This document shows, one piece after another, positions 19,489 through 27,288 of a stretch of DNA of 39,539 nt (positions within the stretch are counted from its first letter, which is position 1; each line of letters begins with the position of its first letter). Both the position numbers and the translations under genes were made by a program. This DNA is from Chitinophagaceae bacterium. Lineage in GTDB: Bacteria > Bacteroidota > Bacteroidia > Chitinophagales > Chitinophagaceae. The DNA is taken from the NCBI GenBank assembly GCA_947451985.1, contig CANGBQ010000003.1, forward strand, positions 1 through 39,539. Reading direction: 5' to 3'. The notes beneath the pieces were generated by a model. It had not been told where the DNA came from. It ran no database searches and worked only from the letters and a program-made list of their open reading frames with translations.

Positions 19489-19911
19489 ATGAATATTTCC
19501 TTTCATTTTTTAAAACCCATTAGTCTTTCAAATAGACAGCAGCTTAAAAGATTTATTGAGAAGCTTTCAAAAAAGGAAAAGAAGAAAATCAACTCTTTAA
19601 CCATTGTTTTTTGTGCTGACGATTATTTATTACAAATCAATCGTTCTTTTCTATCTCATAACTACTACACAGACATTATCACTTTTGATCTATCGGATAA
19701 AGACAGCCAACTCATTGATGCTGAAATATATATAAGCGTAGATCGAGTTAGGGAAAATGCCGAATTACACCAAACCAATCTTAAACAAGAGATTCACAGG
19801 GTTGTATTTCATGGTGTATTACACTTGTGTGGCTACAAAGACAAGAGTGCTAGCCAAAAGAAGACCATGAGAAGTAAGGAAGACCAATACTTGGCTCTCT
19901 ATTTTAAATAA
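19489..19911 (+). CDS. ybeY: Endoribonuclease YbeY (rRNA maturation)
   Basis: Metal-dependent endoribonuclease involved in 16S rRNA 3'-end maturation and ribosome quality control, 140 aa. The zinc-binding signature HGVLHLCGYKD (H-x3-H-x5-D) is complete. The upstream family motifs YTDIITFDLSD and DAEIYISVDRVRENAE are also present. Cytoplasmic. It ends 5 bases before the first parS-like palindrome and is followed on the same strand by mnmG. Confidence 0.95.
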   Translation: MNISFHFLKPISLSNRQQLKRFIEKLSKKEKKKINSLTIVFCADDYLLQINRSFLSHNYYTDIITFDLSDKDSQLIDAEIYISVDRVRENAELHQTNLKQEIHRVVFHGVLHLCGYKDKSASQKKTMRSKEDQYLALYFK

Positions 19912-19915
19912 ACCA

Positions 19916-19931
19916 TGTTCCACGTGGAACA
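19916..19931. other. parS-like site 1
   Basis: Perfect 16-bp palindrome TGTTCCACGTGGAACA. It differs at one position from the widely conserved chromosomal ParB-binding consensus TGTTNCACGTGAAACA. It is the first of two such sites between ybeY and mnmG and overlaps no gene. Confidence 0.82.
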
Positions 19932-19946
19932 ATTTCATTAAAAAAA

Positions 19947-19954
19947 GGGGGGGG
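19947..19954 (+). repeat. G8 homopolymer preceded by A7
   Basis: A run of seven A (19940-19946) and eight G (19947-19954) between the two parS-like sites. Such G runs vary in length easily by slippage. Confidence 0.7.
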
Positions 19955-19967
19955 TGTTTCTAGGCTA

Positions 19968-19983
19968 GGTTCCACGTGAAACA
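19968..19983. other. parS-like site 2
   Basis: GGTTCCACGTGAAACA matches the ParB-binding consensus TGTTNCACGTGAAACA at 15 of 16 positions. Its centre is 52 bp from that of site 1, close to five helical turns, so both sites would face the same side of the DNA. Confidence 0.82.
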
Positions 19984-20018
19984 CAATAGCTTTCCTTATT
20001 ATAATCCCTTACCTGTAT

Positions 20019-20026
20019 TAACTTTG
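20019..20026 (+). promoter_or_regulatory. Putative -7 box for mnmG
   Basis: TAACTTTG fits TAnnTTTG and lies 10 bases before the mnmG ATG. TTTC at 19991-19994 may stand for the -33 element, but the 24-base spacing is long. Confidence 0.45.
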
Positions 20027-20036
20027 CGGGCTACCT

Positions 20037-21902
20037 ATGTTCAAAAAATACGATGTTATAGTTGTGGGAGCTGGCCATGCAGGTTGTGAAGCCGCCGCCG
20101 CTGCCGCTAATATGGGCAGCAAAGTTTTGCTGGTTACCATGAACATGCAGACCATTGCACAAATGAGTTGTAATCCCGCTATGGGGGGAATAGCCAAGGG
20201 ACAGATAGTAAAGGAGATAGATGCCATGGGGGGATACAGTGGGATTGTTACCGACAAAAGCATGATTCAGTTTAGGATGCTGAACCGATCCAAGGGACCG
20301 GCCATGTGGAGCCCGCGTGCCCAAAGCGATCGCATGTTGTTTGCTTCCACTTGGAGAGAAATGCTTGAGAATACCCCAAATGTTGATTTTTATCAAGATA
20401 CGGTTACCTCTCTCATCATAAAAGACGGAAAAGTTGCTGGGGTAGTAACGGGCATGGGCCACCAAATACCCTCCAAAACAGTGGTTTTAACCAATGGCAC
20501 CTTTCTAAATGGCATTATACATATTGGTGAAAAGAACTTTGGTGGTGGCCGGGTAGCTGAAAAAGCAGCAACCGGTATTACCGAACAATTGATTTCGCTG
20601 GGTTTTGAAAGTGACAGGCTAAAAACCGGAACGCCCCCCAGAATAGACGGCAGAAGCCTGGATTACTCTAAAATGGAGGAACAAAAAGGGGATGATGAAA
20701 TAGTGGGTTTTAGTTTTTTATCTCATCCTCCCTTACTACCCACCCAACAAAGAAGCTGTTGGATTACCTATACCAACCAGGCGGTTCATGATATTTTGAA
20801 AGACGGTTTTGATTCTAGTCCTATGTTTAAGGGTAGGATCCAGGGCACGGGCCCTAGGTATTGCCCAAGCATTGAAGATAAAATCAATCGATTTGCAGAT
20901 AGAGATCGTCACCAGTTATTTGTAGAGCCAGAGGGTTGGAATACGGTGGAGATTTATGTCAATGGTTTTTCCACCTCCTTATCAGAAGACATTCAGTATC
21001 AAGCACTTAGAATGGTTCCCGGTTTTGAAAACTGTAAAATGTTCCGGCCCGGCTATGCCATTGAATATGATTATTTTCCTCCTACGCAACTACAATTTAG
21101 CCTAGAAACCAAGGGGGTTGAAAACCTCTTTTTTGCCGGACAAATAAATGGTACCACCGGATACGAAGAAGCGGCTTGTCAAGGATTAATGGCCGGAATC
21201 AACGCCCATCAAAAGTCCATTCAACAAGCGCCACTGGTTTTAAAGCGAAGCGAAGCGTATATCGGCGTGTTGATCGACGACCTCATCAACAAGGGAACCG
21301 ACGAGCCATATAGAATGTTTACCAGCAGGGCAGAATACAGAACGCTTTTAAGACAAGACAATGCAGATATGCGCTTGACGGAAATAAGCTACAAATTAGG
21401 ATTGGCCAGTCAAGAGCGCATGGATCGCCTGCAGACCAAAAAACAACAGGTCGAAACCATTAAGGAGACGCTTTATCAAACCAACCTTGAGTCGACAGAA
21501 ATCAATGACTATTTAGAAAGCGTTTATTCTTCACCGTTATCAACCAAACAAAAAGCTGCCCAAGTTTTATTAAGGCCCGGTATAGACCTTCGCTCCATGA
21601 TAGCAGCAGCCGATTCTATTCAATCGCTGGGCACTTATGACCCAGAAGTGTTGGAGCAAGCAGAGATTCAAATAAAATACGACACCTATATTGAGAAGGA
21701 AAAAGAGTTAGTGGAAAAAATGAGTCAACTTGAAAACCTGTTGATTCCTGAAAATTTTAATTATGCTAAATTGGTTTCGCTGAGTACAGAAGCCAGACAA
21801 AAATTTACTAAAATACAACCCCGCACGCTCGGACAAGCCTCCAGAATATCGGGCGTAAACCCAAGTGATGTGCAAATATTGATGTTGTATATGGGCAGAT
21901 AG
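20037..21902 (+). CDS. mnmG: tRNA uridine-5-carboxymethylaminomethyl modification enzyme MnmG (GidA)
   Basis: FAD-dependent enzyme that, with MnmE, adds the carboxymethylaminomethyl group to wobble uridine of tRNA. 621 aa, the family's usual length. The dinucleotide-binding motif VVGAGHAGCEAAAAAANMG is at the N-terminus, then SCNPAMGGIAKGQIVKEIDAMGG, LKTGTPPRIDGRS and FAGQINGTTGYEEAACQGLMAGINA. The C-terminal helical domain contains the TSRAEYRTLLRQDNADMRLTE and ASRISGVNPSDVQILMLYM motifs. ATG at 20037 is well supported. Two parS-like sites lie directly upstream. mnmE is not in the window; mnmH, which acts on the same base, is 14 kb away. Confidence 0.98.
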   Translation: MFKKYDVIVVGAGHAGCEAAAAAANMGSKVLLVTMNMQTIAQMSCNPAMGGIAKGQIVKEIDAMGGYSGIVTDKSMIQFRMLNRSKGPAMWSPRAQSDRMLFASTWREMLENTPNVDFYQDTVTSLIIKDGKVAGVVTGMGHQIPSKTVVLTNGTFLNGIIHIGEKNFGGGRVAEKAATGITEQLISLGFESDRLKTGTPPRIDGRSLDYSKMEEQKGDDEIVGFSFLSHPPLLPTQQRSCWITYTNQAVHDILKDGFDSSPMFKGRIQGTGPRYCPSIEDKINRFADRDRHQLFVEPEGWNTVEIYVNGFSTSLSEDIQYQALRMVPGFENCKMFRPGYAIEYDYFPPTQLQFSLETKGVENLFFAGQINGTTGYEEAACQGLMAGINAHQKSIQQAPLVLKRSEAYIGVLIDDLINKGTDEPYRMFTSRAEYRTLLRQDNADMRLTEISYKLGLASQERMDRLQTKKQQVETIKETLYQTNLESTEINDYLESVYSSPLSTKQKAAQVLLRPGIDLRSMIAAADSIQSLGTYDPEVLEQAEIQIKYDTYIEKEKELVEKMSQLENLLIPENFNYAKLVSLSTEARQKFTKIQPRTLGQASRISGVNPSDVQILMLYMGR

Positions 21903-21934
21903 TGTGTACTCAAAAAATCAAATAGACCGTATTT

Positions 21935-22426
21935 ATGCTTGAAAAAGAAAAAAAATTCAAAGACATAGAAAGCTGGTTGCTTTCAAAAGGATTAAACATT
22001 GAGGCCAAAGACGAATCGCGTCCTTGGGGAGGTTTTTTTGTCATTACCGAATCGACCGCAGCCTTGTTTATTGATTGTTTTTTTTCCAGCTTGGACAAAA
22101 ACAGCCTTTTATCCGGTAAAATCAGCCCGAAGATTTTGCTAGTGGCTCCTCATAAAAAACTGAGTTGGCAATATCACCATCGTCGTGCGGAATTGTGGAA
22201 GCTGGTAGACGGATCGGCGGCCATTGTAAGAAGTCAAACCGATCAAGAAAACGAAGCCCAACCCATGACCATCGGATCCATTGTTTCGCTTCAACAAGGC
22301 GAAAGACATCGTTTGGTTGGAGCAGAAGAGTGGGGTATTATAGCGGAGATCTGGCAACACACCGACCCTGCCAATCCCAGCAATGAAGACGACATCGTTC
22401 GTATTCAAGATGACTTTGGAAGATAA
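21935..22426 (+). CDS. Cupin-fold type II mannose-6-phosphate isomerase-like protein
   Basis: Single-domain cupin of 163 aa. It resembles the C-terminal isomerase domain of bifunctional mannose-6-phosphate isomerase/GDP-mannose pyrophosphorylases: SRPWGGFFV near residue 30, then PHKKLSWQYHHRRAELWKLVDGSA with the metal-ligand His pair, GSIVSLQQGERHRLVG, and the end AEIWQHTDPANPSNEDDIVRIQDDFGR. Similar Bacteroidota proteins are often labelled phosphoheptose isomerase; the sugar substrate cannot be told from sequence. It follows mnmG by 32 bases on the same strand and may share its transcript. Confidence 0.82.
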   Translation: MLEKEKKFKDIESWLLSKGLNIEAKDESRPWGGFFVITESTAALFIDCFFSSLDKNSLLSGKISPKILLVAPHKKLSWQYHHRRAELWKLVDGSAAIVRSQTDQENEAQPMTIGSIVSLQQGERHRLVGAEEWGIIAEIWQHTDPANPSNEDDIVRIQDDFGR

Positions 22427-22538
22427 GATATCTGCGAAGGGTATTGTGCAGAGGAGGAAACAATACATTCGTTTTTTATCATTCAGTCGACAGTGTTTCT
22501 ACCGCCACCAAACGCCTCCCCCGCACCACCCAACACAC

Positions 22539-22883
22539 CTAATCACTAACCCTACCGCCCAATAAGAGTAGCTCGTTCACCTGTACTTCGGTAATATATT
22601 TTTTGTTTCCTTCCTTGTCGGTATAATCTTTGGTGATCAATTTTCCCTCCAACGCAACCTCGCTTCCTTTATCAAGATATTTTTCGGCTACTTCAGCCAG
22701 CTTTCCCCAGGCAATAATATTGTGCCACTGGGTTTCTTTTACTTTTTCGCCCTGTTGGTTGGTATACATTTCATTGGTTGCAATGGAAAACTTCACCAGT
22801 TTTTTACCAGAATCTACATTTCTTATTTCTGGCGCTTTTCCTAGGTTTCCAATTAATTGAACCTTGTTTCTGAGAGAGTACAT
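22539..22883 (-). CDS. ssb: Single-stranded DNA-binding protein (short form)
   Basis: OB-fold single-strand DNA-binding protein of 114 aa. Family motifs are NKVQLIGNLGKAPEIRNVDSGKKLVKFSIATNE, TQWHNIIAWGKLAEVAEKYLDKGSEVALEGKL and YITEVQVNELLLL. It stops directly after the OB fold and lacks the acidic C-terminal tail (DDDIPF type) that recruits repair proteins in the main replicative SSB. It may therefore be an accessory SSB. It is divergent from the zinc-ribbon gene at 23076 and convergent with the cupin gene. Confidence 0.93.
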   Translation of the reverse strand: MYSLRNKVQLIGNLGKAPEIRNVDSGKKLVKFSIATNEMYTNQQGEKVKETQWHNIIAWGKLAEVAEKYLDKGSEVALEGKLITKDYTDKEGNKKYITEVQVNELLLLGGRVSD

Positions 22884-22962
22884 ATTGATTTGTTTATGGT
22901 TTAAAAATAAATTCTGCAGACAATCGACGTCAATTGTTCACACCACAAATATGGGCTTCGCT

Positions 22963-22981
22963 AAAACCGGTAGTCGGTTTT
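22963..22981. repeat. Inverted repeat between ssb and the zinc-ribbon gene
   Basis: AAAACCG (22963-22969) and CGGTTTT (22975-22981) with a 5-base loop, between two divergent genes. It resembles a short hairpin or operator; neither gene ends here, so a terminator role is unlikely. Confidence 0.45.
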
Positions 22982-23075
22982 TATTCGTTTGTTGTTGAAA
23001 ATAACCGAATGTAAGAGGGAAAAACCCCGTTTATAAAAGAACTCCTCGAAGCAATTTTGATAAAACAAAACACCT

Positions 23076-23450
23076 ATGATTCCTTCAGCAGAAAAAAAAT
23101 GTGTCGCTTGTCAAAAAAGCATCCGGGGCAGAACCGATAAAAGGTTTTGTAATGATTATTGCAGGAACAGCCACAACAACCAGCTAAAGGCGCCCTCCAA
23201 CAACCTGGTTAGAAACATCAACCACATTCTCGCTAAAAACAGGCGCATACTGGAAAGCCACGTTCCAACAACCGCCGAGATGATTAAAATTAAAAAAGAG
23301 CAATTATTACAAGAGGGATATTACTTTAGGTATACCACCCACCAGTACCAGCACCCCAAAGGATCGGTGTATCATTATTGTTATGAATTCGGATATCTTT
23401 TATTGGAAAAAGACTGGTGCTTGATTGTCAAAGACAATAATATATTATAA
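23076..23450 (+). CDS. Small zinc-ribbon protein of unknown function
   Basis: Protein of 124 aa with an N-terminal Cys4 pattern CVACQ...FCNDYCR (Cys9, Cys12, Cys25, Cys29; CxxC-x12-CxxxC), likely a zinc ribbon of the kind seen in DUF2116-like proteins. The rest is basic and may be helical (NINHILAKNRRILE), then a compact domain rich in Tyr (EGYYFRYTTHQYQHPKGSVYHYCYEFGYLLLEKDW). No signal peptide or membrane segment. I do not recognise a defined function; nucleic-acid binding would fit the zinc ribbon and the ssb neighbour, but this is inference. The ORF is complete, with an ATG start and ends 25 bases before the convergent ATP-grasp/SET gene. Confidence 0.8.
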   Translation: MIPSAEKKCVACQKSIRGRTDKRFCNDYCRNSHNNQLKAPSNNLVRNINHILAKNRRILESHVPTTAEMIKIKKEQLLQEGYYFRYTTHQYQHPKGSVYHYCYEFGYLLLEKDWCLIVKDNNIL

Positions 23451-23475
23451 ATCCAACCGGAGCCGCGAAATTTAA

Positions 23476-24957
23476 TTAGTGTTGATTTTTTTCTCTTAAG
23501 GTTACAGAATTTCCGGCCGTTCCGGTAATCAATCCTTTGCAATTTTTGCTACCACAAGAGCAGTTGAATGGCTCCATGTGTTCATCTAGAAAATCTGCAT
23601 AATCGAGGGTAAGCTCTTCCCCGTTTTTGATGGGTTGTATTGATACTACATCCAAGCCCCGATAAGCGGTATTGGGATTGCAACTGTGATTCTGAGGAGC
23701 CCATTCTGCGGGATGATTGTCCCACAATAAAAACACTTCATTGCTGACCGGATAGGCATATCGTTTAAAGTTTTCAATTTCTTTAGCCCCCCAGTTTTTG
23801 TGAATATAGGATTTGGTAGCCATGCGTTGTGGCCGCTCTTCTCCTTTAAAAATCACTTCATTGACCGCAATATCCCGGTTGGCATAAATACCATATCCAG
23901 CAATCGCATTGCCGCGCATGGTATATTTTTTTTGTTTTTGTCGATGTCTTTCAATGCCCTCTGCTATAATGTGATGCAAAAAAGACTGCTGGCCGGTGCC
24001 ATCATACAGAAGAATATGATCGGCCGAACCCTCATATCCGCTGGAGTAAAACACAGAACAGGTAAAATTAATTTCTAAAAAATACAATACACCCTCTCGG
24101 TTCATTCTGAAATCCAATCGGGCATATCCAACCCCGCCAAACCCTTCAAAAATATCGGTGGCAGCTTTTTGCAGTGTTTCACAAAGCGAAAAATCTTCTA
24201 CCGGTACATTGGCTTTTGGATGCAACTCTGATGTTTTGAGCGCATAGGTTTTAAATTTCCTTCCTTCCGGAAAAACATATTCTACCGGTCTGAAAACCGT
24301 GGTGCCGGATGCATTACCCGGGTTGGCCGCCAACATCACCGTAAACTCTCTGCCGTCCACATATTCTTCTATGAGAAGCGGACCAAACTCTTCTATAATA
24401 TCAGCCACTTTTTGTTTGAGCCCTTGCTCGTTGTGTACCAACGAGGCCTCATCTATACCCAAACTATCACCTGCTTTTGCGGGTTTAACAAAAAGCGGGT
24501 ATTGCAAACCGATGGTTTTTGAACCAATCTCCTCCATTGAATCAACCAACACATAACTCGGACTAGACACACCTTGTGTATAGGCTACGTATTTCATGAG
24601 TTCTTTGGGTGGATCATATAAATTGCTGGTGGGTCCTGTAAAAGGAAGATTCAATAATTCTAAAAAATATATCACATCAATAGAAGGCACTTCCCACTCT
24701 AAATACCCCTCACAAAGATTTACATAAACATCGTATCCTTTCTTACTAGATTCTTTCAACTGCTTAAACGTAGTCAGCTTATTTAAAAAGATATGATCGA
24801 CCGCAGCGTTTGGTAGCAGTGCGGAAAGATTTCTGGGTGGGTCATAATGCTGGTAATCTACACCAGAAGTAGAGTAGTCTGGCTGCAGCACACACACCTG
24901 AAGGGGCTTGCCGTCTGTTCGGCTTGGCAAAGAAGTCAATTGTTTTTTTTCTCCCAT
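23476..24957 (-). CDS. ATP-grasp ligase fused to a C-terminal SET domain
   Basis: Two-domain protein of 493 aa. Residues about 15-335 are an ATP-grasp ligase of the D-Ala-D-Ala ligase type: the ATP-binding LFVKPAKAGDSLGI (Lys158), LLIEEYVDGREFTV (197-206), GYARLDFRM (Arg280, Asp282) and metal-binding LEINFTC (Glu295, Asn297). Residues about 345-475 are a SET methyltransferase domain: GYGIYANRDI (354-363), NHSCNPN (423-429), GEELTLDY (446-453, with the catalytic-type Tyr453) and a post-SET zinc motif CSCGSKNC (466-473). ATP-grasp enzymes form amide bonds; SET domains methylate lysine side chains, so one chain may both build or tag a peptide and methylate it. Third gene of an operon with another ATP-grasp (18-base gap) and a SET protein. 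Substrate unknown. Confidence 0.92.
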   Translation of the reverse strand: MGEKKQLTSLPSRTDGKPLQVCVLQPDYSTSGVDYQHYDPPRNLSALLPNAAVDHIFLNKLTTFKQLKESSKKGYDVYVNLCEGYLEWEVPSIDVIYFLELLNLPFTGPTSNLYDPPKELMKYVAYTQGVSSPSYVLVDSMEEIGSKTIGLQYPLFVKPAKAGDSLGIDEASLVHNEQGLKQKVADIIEEFGPLLIEEYVDGREFTVMLAANPGNASGTTVFRPVEYVFPEGRKFKTYALKTSELHPKANVPVEDFSLCETLQKAATDIFEGFGGVGYARLDFRMNREGVLYFLEINFTCSVFYSSGYEGSADHILLYDGTGQQSFLHHIIAEGIERHRQKQKKYTMRGNAIAGYGIYANRDIAVNEVIFKGEERPQRMATKSYIHKNWGAKEIENFKRYAYPVSNEVFLLWDNHPAEWAPQNHSCNPNTAYRGLDVVSIQPIKNGEELTLDYADFLDEHMEPFNCSCGSKNCKGLITGTAGNSVTLREKNQH

Positions 24958-24975
24958 GAATATTATACGCTCGAC

Positions 24976-26133
24976 TTATGCGCGCGCGTCAATCGATTTG
25001 TTAAGATAAGACAGTTTTTTGATGGCGGCTCTTTTGAGTGCGTCTGTAATGATTTCTTCCACCAATTGGGTGAAGCTTTTTCCAGATGCTTTTAAAATGG
25101 CCCCAATAGAGGTGTAGTTTTCATCTTCACTGATACCACATTGCGCATTTACTTCCAAAACATACAGCTCTTTGGTGTTGGCATCCATGCGAATATCCAC
25201 TCTAGTATATCCTTTTCCTTTGGTAGCACAATAAGCATCCCAACTGAGTTGCTGAATCGAATCAATCAATGCTTCGTCCGGTCTTTTGTATTCATAAAAA
25301 CTATCTCCATTGGGCATGGCGCTTTCGTTTTCATAAATTTCCCAAAGCCGATCAAAGGACAAAAACTTTTCAGTTTCGGGTAAAGATGCATGAAACACTC
25401 TTTCCACGGGTTTATACACAACAGCCTCATCGGGTCTGTCATAGGAACCACTGATAAATACTGTGTATTCCGGACCGGTAACAAATCGTTCTGCTATCAT
25501 TCCATCAGCAGCTAGGTTCCACCCCCGGTACCCATCAAACAAATCCTGCAACAGTGTTGCTAACTCCTCTTCGTTGTGTACCACATTTTTAATCCCTACT
25601 CCCATGCTGCCACCCGAAATAGCTGGTTTAATAATCAATGGAGTGCCCAGTTTATTGATTAAATGGATTCGATCAATGTCTTTTGTATGAATGCTTTCCC
25701 AAGGAGCGTTGCGAACGCCCGCCGCATCAAAAGCTTTTTTCATGGGAATTTTAGAAGTGGTAATGGTATAGAAGTATTCGTCTGCACCTGTGTAAACCAA
25801 TTGTTTTTCTTCCAACAGTTTGACCACCGACACCCCGGGCGTTCCGTTGACTTCGTCTCCATCACAAAGATTGAGTACTATCGGAAACATTTCCCCCTGC
25901 TTCATTTCGGTTTCAATTTGTTCGATGATTGCAGCATAGGTTTCCATGCTTAGCGGTTGCCAGGCCCAGGGCATTTTCAACCCTTCAAACACTTTTGTGT
26001 ATTCTGCAATGCTTTGAGTAAAGTCGTAATAATAATCAATGTTTTCGTCTGTTGATTCAATCGAAGGCGCCAATACCCACACTTTGATGGCGCGGTCGTT
26101 GATAGCAGCAAAGGATGTAGATTCTTCTTGCAT
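24976..26133 (-). CDS. D-Ala-D-Ala ligase-like ATP-grasp enzyme
   Basis: ATP-grasp ligase of 385 aa with no fused domain. Motifs are PLIIKPAISGGSMGVGI (Lys169, glycine-rich loop 174-180), MIAERFVTGPEYTVFI (Glu215), GYTRVDIRMD (Arg311, Asp313) and YVLEVNAQCGIS (Glu327, Asn329). The final motif differs from the EVNTxPG of true D-Ala-D-Ala ligases, and the N-terminal part does not look like Ddl, so cell-wall synthesis is not implied. An amide or peptide bond-forming reaction is expected. Co-transcribed with the upstream SET gene (11-base gap) and the downstream ATP-grasp/SET fusion. The two ATP-grasp proteins share the fold but little identity by eye, so they may handle different steps or form a pair. 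Confidence 0.9.
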   Translation of the reverse strand: MQEESTSFAAINDRAIKVWVLAPSIESTDENIDYYYDFTQSIAEYTKVFEGLKMPWAWQPLSMETYAAIIEQIETEMKQGEMFPIVLNLCDGDEVNGTPGVSVVKLLEEKQLVYTGADEYFYTITTSKIPMKKAFDAAGVRNAPWESIHTKDIDRIHLINKLGTPLIIKPAISGGSMGVGIKNVVHNEEELATLLQDLFDGYRGWNLAADGMIAERFVTGPEYTVFISGSYDRPDEAVVYKPVERVFHASLPETEKFLSFDRLWEIYENESAMPNGDSFYEYKRPDEALIDSIQQLSWDAYCATKGKGYTRVDIRMDANTKELYVLEVNAQCGISEDENYTSIGAILKASGKSFTQLVEEIITDALKRAAIKKLSYLNKSIDARA

Positions 26134-26144
26134 ACAGGTTTTGA

Positions 26145-26642
26145 CTATTTCCTACTCGCGAGTTGTTGTTGAATAAAATCAGTTAGTTTATAATGATCAA
26201 GTTGTTCATCCGAAAGAAAACGTGCGCCCTTGATTTCAAGCAAACATTCCGGCTGACCGCAAGCACATGGAAAAGCCTCCGCCATTTCCCATTCGGTAGA
26301 AGGATAAAAGAAACACAGCTCTTCGCCCGCTTCAATATCCTGTAGGGCAATGAATCCCATCAGCGTAGTGTCAAAAAACACATTCGGCCGACAACTGTGA
26401 TTGGTATATTGTAAAAAAGACGGCGCCAATGAGATGTGTTTGTTTTCTCCCGTTTGAATGGTTAGATAAGTAGGCTCGTTGAAGGTTTCCGCAGCGCTAA
26501 AAGATACGAGCACTTCATTTTTTTTATACGCTACGGATGCATGCAAGGCTTTTTGTTGTCTTTGAGAATGGTATGCCACAAAGCATTCGGCATGCCTGCT
26601 GATGATTTCGTGTGCGCCCGCGACAAGTGTAGAATGTGTCAT
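26145..26642 (-). CDS. Stand-alone SET domain protein
   Basis: Predicted SET methyltransferase fold, 165 aa from ATG 26642 (a TTG at 26648 adds two residues). Visible motifs are YTNHSCRPNVFF (NHSC at about 81-84), AGEELCFFYPSTEW with the catalytic-type Tyr, and the post-SET zinc motif CACGQPEC. The N-terminal GxG motif that helps hold S-adenosylmethionine is not recognisable: the place equivalent to GYGIYANRD reads KALHASVAY. The protein may be a divergent enzyme, or a partner for the fused SET domain downstream. First gene of the SET / ATP-grasp / ATP-grasp-SET operon. Its target is unknown; no histone-like gene is nearby. Confidence 0.85.
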   Translation of the reverse strand: MTHSTLVAGAHEIISRHAECFVAYHSQRQQKALHASVAYKKNEVLVSFSAAETFNEPTYLTIQTGENKHISLAPSFLQYTNHSCRPNVFFDTTLMGFIALQDIEAGEELCFFYPSTEWEMAEAFPCACGQPECLLEIKGARFLSDEQLDHYKLTDFIQQQLASRK

Positions 26643-26721
26643 ATTCAAGCACGACGGTTAAATGGACGTGCCGCTTTTTTTAATAATGTTTGAAAGGTAA
26701 AAACAATCATTATTATAAATG

Positions 26722-26743
26722 GAAAACTTATAAGTAAGTTTTC
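26722..26743. repeat. Inverted repeat between the DUF985 cupin gene and the SET operon
   Basis: Perfect 9-bp arms GAAAACTTA (26722-26730) and TAAGTTTTC (26735-26743) around a 4-base spacer. It could terminate the cupin transcript, though no clean T run follows on the minus strand, or act as an operator for the SET/ATP-grasp operon that begins 80 bases further on. Confidence 0.55.
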
Positions 26744-26767
26744 AACAATACACAATAGACAATGCGC

Positions 26768-27268
26768 TTATCGGGTGAGCTGTGTAATCAGCTTCTGGTG
26801 TTGTGGAAATTGATCAATCAATTCTTGTCGATTGGCCAATTCAAAATCGGCAAAGTCAAACGCCGGCGCTACAGTGCAACCCACAAATGAAAAGGAGCTA
26901 TTGTGGGCGGGAATACTGGCAAACCAGGTGTTGGCGGGCACAACATATTGAAAACGGTCGCCATCGGCTGTGTTCGGTCCGAGCGAAACCACTTCTAAAG
27001 AGCTATTGTGATGAATGATATAAATCAATAAACTACCGCCCGCATAAAAATGCCAGCATTCATCGCTTTTGATTTGATGAAAAGCAGAAAACTGACCCTG
27101 TTCCAATAAAAAATAGATGGCACTGGAAAAGAAACGCTCTCCTTCAAACCGAGCAGGCAAGCCACTCGTCGGAATAGATTCATCGCTTTTATAGGTTTCG
27201 GTGTACCACCCTCCTTCCGGATGGGGCTGGAGCTGGTATTGTTGAATGAGGTCTTTGGGATGATGCAT
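26768..27268 (-). CDS. DUF985 (cupin_5) family protein
   Basis: Cupin-fold protein of 166 aa. DUF985 signature elements are LQPHPEGGWYTETYKSDESIP near the start, SSAIYFLLEQGQFSAFHQIKSDECWHFYAGGSLLIYII (cupin motif with His and Glu ligands), and FQYVVPANTWFASIP plus FVGCTVAPAFDFADFELANRQELI near the end. The biochemical role of the family is not settled. ATG at 27268 is chosen; a TTG at 27283 gives five extra residues. It follows the carbonic anhydrase gene by 20 bases and is probably co-transcribed with it. Confidence 0.88.
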   Translation of the reverse strand: MHHPKDLIQQYQLQPHPEGGWYTETYKSDESIPTSGLPARFEGERFFSSAIYFLLEQGQFSAFHQIKSDECWHFYAGGSLLIYIIHHNSSLEVVSLGPNTADGDRFQYVVPANTWFASIPAHNSSFSFVGCTVAPAFDFADFELANRQELIDQFPQHQKLITQLTR

Positions 27269-27288
27269 GATGGGGGAGCCCAATCCAA

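Noticed and set aside
22383-22565. Plus-strand frame of 60 codons after the cupin gene
   Set aside because: It overlaps the cupin 3' end and the ssb 3' end, and its Pro/His/Thr-rich end is not protein-like.
24976-26133. True D-Ala-D-Ala ligase (ddl)
   Set aside because: The N-terminal region and the final metal motif (EVNAQCG) differ from Ddl, and no murein genes are nearby; only the fold is shared.
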